NCBI GenBank assembly: GCA_947177925.1
Contig: CAMWWJ010000048.1
Location: forward strand, 1 to 14,327
DNA: 14,327 nt
Direction: 5' to 3'
Source: an uncultured Lachnospiraceae bacterium
GTDB taxonomy: Bacteria; Bacillota; Clostridia; Lachnospirales; Lachnospiraceae
The translations under genes were made by a program, and so were the position numbers. Shown here piece after piece: positions 7,662 to 14,327 of this stretch; the first letter of the stretch is position 1; each line of letters opens with the position of its first letter. The notes under the pieces were generated by a model. The model did no database searches, was not told where the DNA came from, and saw nothing but the letters and a program-made list of their open reading frames with translations.

Positions 7662-9470
7662 ATGGAAGAAAAAAGGACCCCGGAAAAGACAAAACAAAAC
7701 AAAGAGAAAAGATATAGCTATAAGGCATTGCTGATAGTTATTCTGACGGTTTTGTCGTTTATAGCAGCAATCAATAAGATTTTTATTGGCTTTGATGTGG
7801 ATGAAGGCTATGCGGTGTCCATGCCATACCGCTTGCTACAGGGTGACAGGCTCCTTCTGGATATGTGGGAGATACATCAGACATCCTCCTTTCTGCCATA
7901 TTTATTTCTGGTTCCCTTTGTAAAAATAACTGGAGGCAGTACCGGAATCATCCTTTATCTAAGGATTGTCTCCACGATAATTCATTTGTGCTTTTCCTTT
8001 TGGGTTTATAAAGAGTCATCCGGCAGACTGGATAAGGAATGGGGCTGTTTATGCGGACTTTTGTATTTTAATTTTTTACCCAAATGGCTGATGAATCTGG
8101 ATTTTTCCATGCAGTTGCTCTGGGGGATGACAGCAATGCTTTTGTTTCTGCTTCATGGGGAAAAAGAAAAAATCTTATCCCCTTTTCTGGCAGGGGTGAG
8201 CCTGGCATTTACAGTGCTTGGATATCCTACCATGGTCATTTTGTATCTACCAGCGTTATGGCTGATTTGGAAATATAATAAAAGACCCCTGAAAAAAATG
8301 GGAATGTTTACCCTGGGCTGCGCTGTTTGCGCCATTGCCTTTTTCTCTTATTTGCTGCGCAGTATGAATGGGGAGGAAATCATTTCCAGCATTCCACATA
8401 TATTTTCGGATGGCTCCCATCAGTTTGATATGATGTCAAAATGGGCATTGTTTTTTGAAAGATGGTTAGAGGCTGTGGTGCAGGCAGCGATTTTACTGAT
8501 TCCCTGCTGGGTCATTGCCTTTCTATGCAGAATATTGATTCCGATTTGCCTTCCCGGCAAGAAATGGCTTGTTTCTTTTGTAAAGGAGCACTTCTATTGC
8601 TTCCAGGTGCTGGTGTTTCTGGTTGTCAGCTCCATGATTGTAATATTTGCCAATCTGGCTGGCATTCCATGGGGACCATTCAGGCTGCAGGTACGGTATC
8701 TCATATTATTTTTGCTGGCATTTCTGTTAGGAAAAAAGAATCCGGTCTACTGGATAGCGGAAAAAAGGAGTAAAATAAGGAAAATCAGGGATTATCTGCT
8801 GATCGTAACCTTCATTGCCTTTGCGGGAATTTTGCTGGCAAGCAATGTGGGACCGGTTTCCAGCAGCTCTTATCTGGTTTTAGGCATTCTGGCACTGGTG
8901 TTTTTGTTTTACTCTTATGGAAGAGAAGTGGGAATCAAACAGGTGGAATGGGCGATGTATGCGGCAGTGGGCATATTTGTCTTAAGCCTGATATTCTGTA
9001 AGGGATATTATGTGAGGGTCAGTGAATATCCGCCTGCCAATATTTTAGAACAAAGAAAACTGGTTTCCTTTGGACCGTTAAAAGGAATCTTTATATATCC
9101 AGAGGATCTGGAACGGGCAGAGGATTTCCATAAAGTGGTACAGGCAGGGAATCAAAAGGAAAAGATGCTGCTGTTAAGCACCGAAGGGATTTATAATCTT
9201 TCCGGCAAAGGCACTTATGTAACACCTACTACCATAAGCACCCCGGCATTTAATGAACAGTGGGTGGAGTATTTTACCATTCATAAAGAACATATGCCGG
9301 ATCGTATTATTATCGGAAAGAATACGGTAGATGATCTGGATAAATTTTTTACCCTAAATCCATTTGGTATATGGATTGGAGAAAATTATGATATAACAAA
9401 TAGAAAAGAGGATGAATATTTATGTGTGATACAAAGCAGGCAGGATGGGATAGAAACGTCAGAAAAGTAA
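7662..9470 (+). CDS. GT-C-like integral membrane glycosyltransferase
   Basis: This 602-residue polytopic membrane protein resembles the GT-C superfamily (PMT/ArnT/GT39-like), which moves sugars from polyprenyl-phosphate donors to acceptors outside the membrane. A basic N-terminus precedes the first transmembrane helix (about residues 21-43). A short outer loop follows with the Asp-Glu pair D47-E48 that GT-C enzymes use at the active site, in the setting FDVDEGYA. Many further hydrophobic segments extend to about residue 450, and a soluble C-terminal domain of about 150 residues ends the protein. AAAGGA lies about 12 bases before the ATG, rather far. It is the first gene of the operon and its 3' end overlaps hisC by 49 bases. 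Acceptor and sugar cannot be deduced; the neighbouring surface protein is a conceivable target, but this is speculation. A membrane protein of unknown function is the alternative. Confidence 0.65.
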   Translation: MEEKRTPEKTKQNKEKRYSYKALLIVILTVLSFIAAINKIFIGFDVDEGYAVSMPYRLLQGDRLLLDMWEIHQTSSFLPYLFLVPFVKITGGSTGIILYLRIVSTIIHLCFSFWVYKESSGRLDKEWGCLCGLLYFNFLPKWLMNLDFSMQLLWGMTAMLLFLLHGEKEKILSPFLAGVSLAFTVLGYPTMVILYLPALWLIWKYNKRPLKKMGMFTLGCAVCAIAFFSYLLRSMNGEEIISSIPHIFSDGSHQFDMMSKWALFFERWLEAVVQAAILLIPCWVIAFLCRILIPICLPGKKWLVSFVKEHFYCFQVLVFLVVSSMIVIFANLAGIPWGPFRLQVRYLILFLLAFLLGKKNPVYWIAEKRSKIRKIRDYLLIVTFIAFAGILLASNVGPVSSSSYLVLGILALVFLFYSYGREVGIKQVEWAMYAAVGIFVLSLIFCKGYYVRVSEYPPANILEQRKLVSFGPLKGIFIYPEDLERAEDFHKVVQAGNQKEKMLLLSTEGIYNLSGKGTYVTPTTISTPAFNEQWVEYFTIHKEHMPDRIIIGKNTVDDLDKFFTLNPFGIWIGENYDITNRKEDEYLCVIQSRQDGIETSEK

Positions 9471-10495
9471 TTCCCTATACGCCGGGAGAACAGCCGGACA
9501 GACCAAATATGATAAAGCTGAATACAAATGAAAATCCTTATCCGCCGGCGCCGGCTGTAAAGGAGGCTATAGAAAATTTTTCCGTTGATACTCTGCGGCT
9601 TTATCCCGATCCAACAGTAGGGAAACTTACAAAAGCTTTGGCGGATTATTATGGATTGAAAAAGGAAAATGTATTTGTCGGGGTTGGCTCCGATGATGTG
9701 CTTGCAACGGCATTCTTAACATTTTTTAACGGAGAGAAACCCATTTTATTCCCGGACATTACATATTCCTTTTATGATGTATGGGCACAGTTGTACGGGA
9801 TTCCCTATGAGCGGAAACCTCTGGATGAGAATTTTTCCATAGTTAAGGAGGATTATCTTAAGGAAAACGGCGGTATTATCTTCCCGAACCCAAATGCCCC
9901 AACGGGGGTACTAAAGCCGGTAGAATTTATAGAAGATATTATAAGGGCGAACCGGAATGTAATTGTGATCATTGATGAGGCCTACATTGATTTTGGAGGA
10001 GAAAGCTGCCTGCCCCTGATTGAAAAATATGATAATCTGCTGGTGGTGCAGACCTTTTCCAAATCCCGTTCCCTGGCAGGACTTCGAATTGGGTTTGCCA
10101 TGGGAAACGAAAAACTGATTTCTTATTTAAATGACGTGAAGTATTCCATCAACTCTTATACAATGAATCAGACGGCAATTACCCTTGGGGTGGAGTGTAT
10201 AAGAGATGAGGCTTATTTTAAGGAAACAATCGGAAAAATCATTGCTACAAGGGAAAGAAGCAAAAAGAAATTAAAGGAGCTTGGATTTTCTTTTCAGGAT
10301 TCTTACAGTAATTTCATTTTTGCGTCCCATAAGACTTATCCTGCAAAGGAGCTGTTTGAAGCGCTAAAAAAGAAAGATATTTATGTGCGCTACTTTAATA
10401 AGGAAAGAATATCCAATTATCTGCGGATTTCCATTGGAACTGATGAAGAGATGGACAGGCTGTTTTTGGAGCTGGAAGATATTTTGAAGCAATAG
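9422..10495 (+). CDS. hisC: Histidinol-phosphate aminotransferase
   Basis: This is a PLP-dependent fold-type I aminotransferase that converts imidazole-acetol phosphate plus glutamate to histidinol phosphate in cytoplasmic histidine synthesis. The 357-residue length is normal. HisC features include the N-terminal Y-x-PGEQP and KLNTNENPYPP signatures, NPNAPTG at 156-162, IDEAY at 184-188 (D185 and Y188 contact PLP) and the Schiff-base lysine K214 in FSKSRSLAGLR. The ATG at 9422 has GAGGA nine bases upstream. It lies 49 bases inside the upstream gene in another frame, which points to translational coupling. No other his genes are in the window, so it is detached from a his operon here. Related enzymes such as CobD-type decarboxylases or aromatic aminotransferases are less likely given the N-terminal signature. 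Confidence 0.9.
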   Translation: MCDTKQAGWDRNVRKVIPYTPGEQPDRPNMIKLNTNENPYPPAPAVKEAIENFSVDTLRLYPDPTVGKLTKALADYYGLKKENVFVGVGSDDVLATAFLTFFNGEKPILFPDITYSFYDVWAQLYGIPYERKPLDENFSIVKEDYLKENGGIIFPNPNAPTGVLKPVEFIEDIIRANRNVIVIIDEAYIDFGGESCLPLIEKYDNLLVVQTFSKSRSLAGLRIGFAMGNEKLISYLNDVKYSINSYTMNQTAITLGVECIRDEAYFKETIGKIIATRERSKKKLKELGFSFQDSYSNFIFASHKTYPAKELFEALKKKDIYVRYFNKERISNYLRISIGTDEEMDRLFLELEDILKQ

Positions 10496-10505
10496 GAGAA
10501 GGAAA

Positions 10506-11270
10506 ATGGAAGCTTATTCGGATTTTGCAAAGGTATACGATATCTTTATGGATGAGACCCCGTATGAGGAATGGTGCGGATTTATTGTATCCCTTTTAAA
10601 GAAAAAGGGGATAGAGGACGGACTGCTTTTGGATATGGGCTGTGGAACCGGAACGCTTACGGAGCTTTTAGAGCAGGCAGGCTATGATATGATTGCCATT
10701 GACAATTCCATGGACATGCTTCAAATAGCAATGGAAAAGCAGAGGGAAAAAAAGAAGGATTCCATCCTGTATCTGCTTCAGGACATGCGGGAATTTGAGT
10801 TATATGGTACGGTCAGGGCAATCGTAAGCATTTGCGATTCGCTCAATTATCTTCTGGAAAAGGAAGAACTGATAAAGACTTTTCGGCTTGTAAATAATTA
10901 TCTGGATCCGGAGGGCATTTTTCTATTTGATTTTAATACTGTATACAAATATAAGGAAGTGATTGGAGAGGCGGTAATTGCGGAAAACAGGGAAGAATGC
11001 AGCTTTATCTGGGAAAACTATTATGATGATAAGAGGCATTTGAATGAATATGACCTGACTGTCTTTTTGAAAGAAGGAGAAAAAGAAGAGTTATATAGAA
11101 GATTTCAGGAAACCCATTATCAAAGAGGATATACGCTTTTGGAAATGAAGGAGGCTCTTAAGGAGGCCGGACTTGTTTTTTTAGAAGCGTTTGACGGAGA
11201 AACCCATGAACAGCCTCATGAAAAAAGTGAGAGAATATTTGTTTTAGCAAAAGAGCAGGGAAAAGGATGA
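10506..11270 (+). CDS. Class I SAM-dependent methyltransferase
   Basis: This 254-residue cytoplasmic protein has a Rossmann methyltransferase core. Motif I is LDMGCGTG (glycines at 45, 47 and 49), and an acidic residue D66 ends strand 2 (IAIDNS) where it would bind the SAM ribose. A DMREF motif and a CDSLNYL segment follow at the motif III/IV positions. The substrate cannot be told from the sequence; Firmicutes have many such proteins with only a general annotation. AGGAG at 10494-10498 overlaps the hisC stop codon, and the stop of this gene overlaps the hslO start as ATGA. It is therefore tightly embedded in the operon and probably co-translated with its neighbours. Confidence 0.85.
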   Translation: MEAYSDFAKVYDIFMDETPYEEWCGFIVSLLKKKGIEDGLLLDMGCGTGTLTELLEQAGYDMIAIDNSMDMLQIAMEKQREKKKDSILYLLQDMREFELYGTVRAIVSICDSLNYLLEKEELIKTFRLVNNYLDPEGIFLFDFNTVYKYKEVIGEAVIAENREECSFIWENYYDDKRHLNEYDLTVFLKEGEKEELYRRFQETHYQRGYTLLEMKEALKEAGLVFLEAFDGETHEQPHEKSERIFVLAKEQGKG

Positions 11271-12154
11271 AAAAAATGAAGGATTATATTGTAAGAGCAA
11301 CGGCGGCAAATGCTCAGATCAGAGCATTTGCCTGTACTACAAAAAATATGGTGGAAGCAGCAAGAATCGCTCATGATACCAGTCCGGTAGTAACGGCAGC
11401 CCTTGGCAGGCTGTTGACGGCAGGAGCCATGATGGGAAGTATGTTAAAGGGCGCAAATGATATGCTGACCCTTCAGATACAGGGAAGCGGTCCCATAAAG
11501 GGGCTCACTGTGACGGCTGATTCCAAAGCACAGGTAAAAGGCTATGCTTTGTATCCCCAGGTAATGCTTCCGCCAAATGAAAAAGGGAAGCTGGATGTAG
11601 GAGGAGCGGTAGGAATCGGCATTTTAAATGTAATTAAGGATTTGGGATTAAAAGAGCCTTATACGGGACAGACTGTATTACAGACAGGGGAAATTGCAGA
11701 CGATCTGACTTATTATTTTGCTACCAGCGAGCAGGTGCCTTCCAGCGTAGGGCTTGGGGTGCTTATGGAAAAAGATAATACGGTAAAGCAGGCAGGAGGA
11801 TTCATTGTACAGCTTATGCCCTTTGCGGAGGAGAAAGTGATTGAAAAGCTGGAAAAAAATCTGGAGAAAATCACATCCGTTACCGCTTTGCTGGAGGAAG
11901 GGAAAACTCCAAAGGAGCTTCTTGAGCTTTTGCTGGAGGGACTTTCCATGGAAATACTGGATGAAGTCCCCACTGCCTTTTCCTGTAATTGCAGCAAGGA
12001 AAGAGTGGCAAAGGCAATTGTCAGCATAGGAGAGAAGGATATTCAGGAAATGATAGAAGACGGCAAAGAAATAGAGGTAAACTGTCATTTTTGCAATAAA
12101 AATTACACATATTCCATAGAGGAGCTTCAGGAAATGTTAAAGCTGGCAAAATAG
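11267..12154 (+). CDS. hslO: Hsp33 redox-regulated chaperonin
   Basis: Hsp33 is a cytoplasmic holdase activated by oxidation, protecting unfolding proteins under oxidative or heat stress. The N-terminus DYIVRATAAN and the GPIKGLTVTAD segment are family signatures, and the length of 295 residues is normal. The C-terminal redox switch is intact: C240-x-C242 and C273-x-x-C276 coordinate zinc in the reduced state. The first ATG at 11267 overlaps the upstream stop as ATGA. An ATG at 11276, giving MKDYIVRA, has AAAGG at better spacing and better matches the usual N-terminus, so either could be used. Its place between a methyltransferase and nadE is housekeeping context with no clear functional link. 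Confidence 0.93.
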   Translation: MKKMKDYIVRATAANAQIRAFACTTKNMVEAARIAHDTSPVVTAALGRLLTAGAMMGSMLKGANDMLTLQIQGSGPIKGLTVTADSKAQVKGYALYPQVMLPPNEKGKLDVGGAVGIGILNVIKDLGLKEPYTGQTVLQTGEIADDLTYYFATSEQVPSSVGLGVLMEKDNTVKQAGGFIVQLMPFAEEKVIEKLEKNLEKITSVTALLEEGKTPKELLELLLEGLSMEILDEVPTAFSCNCSKERVAKAIVSIGEKDIQEMIEDGKEIEVNCHFCNKNYTYSIEELQEMLKLAK

Positions 12155-12212
12155 AGCAGAAGGCAGAATGATAAAGGTTTGTGAAACGACGAAAAGGAGT
12201 AGAAGAAAAGCT

Positions 12213-14138
12213 ATGCAGCATGGATTTATTAAAGTAGCGGCAGTGTCACCCAAAATAAAAGTGGCGGATACGGATTATAACAGAGAACAAATATGCAGAT
12301 GTTTGGAAGAGGCAGAGGGAAACGGGGCAAAAATCATTGTATTTCCCGAACTTTGTATTACAGGCTATACATGCGGGGATTTGTTTTTTCAGGAAGCGCT
12401 TTTAAATGGAGCAAAACTGGCGCTGGAGCAGATCGTGGAGTTTTCGGATGGACTGGATGCTCTTGTATTTGTGGGAATGCCGTTGGAGGCAGGAAACAAA
12501 TTATATAATGTGGCAGCAGTCATAAATTGCGGAGAACTGCTTGCGTTCATTCCTAAAACCCATATTCCCGGTTATGGAGAATTTTATGAAACAAGGCATT
12601 TTGCAAAAGGAAATGCCCAGGCTGTTCCGGTAACCTTTGCCGGAATGGAAATTCCTTTTGGAAGCAACATTCTGTTTGAAACGGATGCTCTGGAAGGAAT
12701 GACAGTGGCAGCGGAGATTTGTGAGGATATATGGGTAGCCAATCCTCCAAGTACCTCACATGCTTTTGCCGGTGCAAATGTAATTGTAAACCTTTCTGCC
12801 TCCAATGAAAATGTAGGCAAGGATGAATACAGACAGATGCTGATCAAGTCAGCAAGTGCAAGATTGGTTTCGGCTTATATTTTTACAAGCGCAGGAGCAG
12901 GAGAATCTACGCAGGACGTAGTGTTTGGCGCTCACAATATGATAGCGGAAAACGGCACGATGTTAGCAGAAGAAAATCCCTTTAAAGAACATATTTTATA
13001 TGCAGATATAGATATTAACCGGTTGAAAATGGAAAGAAGGCGGATGAACACTTTTGAGAACTCTTCGGATGCCACAAATGAGACAGCAGGCTACCTGACG
13101 ATTCCATTTGCCATTGTAAGAGAGGAAACAAAGCTCACAAGAAGCTTTTTACAGACTCCTTTTGTACCGGTTGAAAAGGAAAAGAAAGAAAAGCGATGCG
13201 AACAGATATTATCTATTCAATCTTTCGGGCTTGTAAAGAGGTATGAGCATACCGGGAGCAAATGTGCGGTAATCGGAATTTCCGGCGGGCTGGATTCCAC
13301 TCTTGCCTTGTTAGTAACGGTAAGGGCTTTTGATCTGCTTGGGCTGGACAGGAAAAACATTTATGCGGTTACCATGCCCTGTTTCGGCACCACGGACAGG
13401 ACCTATGACAATGCCTGCAGACTTGCAATGGTGTTGGGTACCACTTTGCAGGAGGTGGATATTAAAGAGGCGGTAACGATTCATTTCAGGGATATCGGAC
13501 AGGACATGGAAAAGCATGATGTTACTTATGAGAATGGCCAGGCGAGGGAAAGGACCCAGGTGCTTATGGATATTGCCAATCAGGTTGGCGGGCTTGTAAT
13601 AGGTACCGGAGATATGTCAGAGCTTGCCCTTGGATGGGCTACCTACAACGGCGACCACATGTCCATGTACGGAGTGAATGCAGGTGTACCAAAGACGCTT
13701 GTGCGCCATCTGGTAGGCTATTATGGAGAAACTTGTGGGGAACCGGAATTGAAGGAAATATTGAAGGATGTGCTGGACACACCTGTCAGTCCTGAGCTGC
13801 TGCCTCCAAAGGAGGGGCAGATTTCCCAGAAAACGGAAGACCTGGTAGGCCCCTATGAGCTGCACGACTTTTTCCTGTACTATATGCTAAGATGCGGTTA
13901 CTCCCCATCCAAGGTGTACAGAATTGCATTGACTGCCTTTGAAAACCTGTATACAGAAGAAACTATATTAAAGTGGCTGAAGACCTTTTACCACCGTTTC
14001 TTTACCCAGCAGTTTAAACGTTCCTGCCTGCCGGACGGACCAAAGGTAGGAAGCGTTGCGCTCTCGCCAAGAGGTGATTTGCGTATGCCATCCGATGCAT
14101 CTTATGCTGTTTGGAAGAGGGAATTGGAAGAATTGTAG
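12213..14138 (+). CDS. nadE: Glutamine-dependent NAD+ synthetase
   Basis: This enzyme makes NAD+ from deamido-NAD+, ATP and glutamine in the cytoplasm. The N-terminal nitrilase-type glutaminase domain has the full triad: E46 in FPELCITGY, K115 in PKTHIPGY and C170 in EICEDIW. The C-terminal synthetase domain carries the ATP pyrophosphatase P-loop SGGLDS at 357-362. The C-terminus with DGPKVGS and SPRGDLRMPSD is typical of full-length enzymes. The ATG at 12213 gives 641 residues and begins MQHGFIKVAA, matching the family. An in-frame ATG at 12168, behind AGAAGG, would add 15 residues without family support. AAGGAG (12194-12199) lies 13 bases before the chosen start, rather distant, so the start is the least certain point. 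It is the last gene of the operon. Confidence 0.95.
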   Translation: MQHGFIKVAAVSPKIKVADTDYNREQICRCLEEAEGNGAKIIVFPELCITGYTCGDLFFQEALLNGAKLALEQIVEFSDGLDALVFVGMPLEAGNKLYNVAAVINCGELLAFIPKTHIPGYGEFYETRHFAKGNAQAVPVTFAGMEIPFGSNILFETDALEGMTVAAEICEDIWVANPPSTSHAFAGANVIVNLSASNENVGKDEYRQMLIKSASARLVSAYIFTSAGAGESTQDVVFGAHNMIAENGTMLAEENPFKEHILYADIDINRLKMERRRMNTFENSSDATNETAGYLTIPFAIVREETKLTRSFLQTPFVPVEKEKKEKRCEQILSIQSFGLVKRYEHTGSKCAVIGISGGLDSTLALLVTVRAFDLLGLDRKNIYAVTMPCFGTTDRTYDNACRLAMVLGTTLQEVDIKEAVTIHFRDIGQDMEKHDVTYENGQARERTQVLMDIANQVGGLVIGTGDMSELALGWATYNGDHMSMYGVNAGVPKTLVRHLVGYYGETCGEPELKEILKDVLDTPVSPELLPPKEGQISQKTEDLVGPYELHDFFLYYMLRCGYSPSKVYRIALTAFENLYTEETILKWLKTFYHRFFTQQFKRSCLPDGPKVGSVALSPRGDLRMPSDASYAVWKRELEEL

Positions 14139-14247
14139 GGGATGGACGAGGGGACGCGGAAGAGGGATGATGGCGGATTTGCTGCTGTGTTTTTGATGGT
14201 GGTTTTACTAAACAGCCTGAGGAAGGTAAATGGATGCCGTTCGGGTC

Positions 14248-14279
14248 GGCATATAGCGACATCCGTGTCGCGATATGCC
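14248..14279 (+). terminator. Strong hairpin downstream of nadE, likely group IIC intron target
   Basis: Fourteen-base arms (14248-14261 and 14266-14279) pair at 13 positions around a TCCG loop, with one A/G mismatch. Only TAAAAT follows before the intron start, so any native T-run would have been displaced or never existed. Group IIC introns are known to insert just downstream of terminator-like hairpins, so this is probably the nadE terminator or an intergenic palindrome serving as the intron's 5' exon. A second possible hairpin (14234-14239 with 14247-14252) overlaps its 5' arm. Confidence 0.65.
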
Positions 14280-14285
14280 TAAAAT

Positions 14286-14327
14286 GTGTGCCGGGCATGG
14301 CACTAATCTTACTGGTGAAAGTCCAGT
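14286..14327 (+). mobile_element. 5' end of a bacterial group IIC intron (continues past window)
   Basis: The first five bases are GTGTG, the group II intron 5' splice-site consensus (GTGYG). The next bases (CCGGGCATGG, then a GGTGAAAGTCC segment with a pairable CAGT) closely resemble the start of domain I of group IIC introns such as that of Oceanobacillus iheyensis. The position six bases after a strong hairpin fits the class C insertion preference. Only 42 bases are visible, so the reverse transcriptase ORF and domains V/VI are outside and the exact class is a pattern-based call. Confidence 0.75.

Noticed and set aside
9422..12154. A biosynthetic or defence cluster formed by hisC, the methyltransferase and hslO
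   Set aside because: All have clear housekeeping or generic signatures and share no substrate logic; close packing alone is ordinary operon structure.
1..14327. CRISPR arrays, tRNA or rRNA genes
   Set aside because: No regularly spaced direct repeats and no tRNA-like or rRNA-like segments were noticed on either strand by eye.

Overview
The window looks like chromosomal DNA from a low-to-moderate GC Gram-positive anaerobe, most likely a clostridium of the Lachnospiraceae type. This is inferred from the AGGAG-type ribosome binding sites, SigA-like promoters, the style of the NadE, Hsp33 and HisC proteins, and a group IIC intron start. No 16S rRNA or other marker gene is present, so the assignment is family-level at best.

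Left region (1-4100): the C-terminal part of a very large SF2 helicase runs in from the left edge and ends at 3962. It carries the second half of the helicase core, several cysteine pairs and a C-terminal DUF1998 domain. Helicase plus DUF1998 in one very large chain is the architecture of DruE, the large helicase of Druantia anti-phage systems, so this is probably the last gene of a defence island. Immediately to its right, a convergent polysaccharide deacetylase gene loses its 3' end near 4095-4100. The simplest reading is that an island carrying the helicase inserted into the deacetylase gene, which places the island's right boundary at about 4100.

Middle region (4100-7600): after the truncated deacetylase and a divergent intergenic region with a good promoter comes a large secreted, membrane-anchored protein. 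It has four Ig-like repeats, an Asp/Lys-rich spacer, one C-terminal transmembrane helix and a short cytoplasmic tail. I do not recognise it as a named family. A long hairpin follows it, and the hairpin's 3' arm overlaps the promoter of the next transcription unit.

Right region (7600-14138): a compact rightward operon encodes a GT-C-like integral membrane glycosyltransferase, HisC (histidinol-phosphate aminotransferase, whose 5' end overlaps the glycosyltransferase by 49 bases), a class I SAM methyltransferase, the redox chaperone Hsp33 (HslO) and glutamine-dependent NAD+ synthetase (NadE). These are mostly housekeeping genes and show no obvious common pathway.

Right edge (14139-14327): a strong hairpin followed by the first 42 bases of a group IIC intron. 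The pattern fits the known preference of these introns for insertion just after hairpins. Both ends of the window are therefore accessory or mobile DNA flanking an ordinary chromosomal segment.
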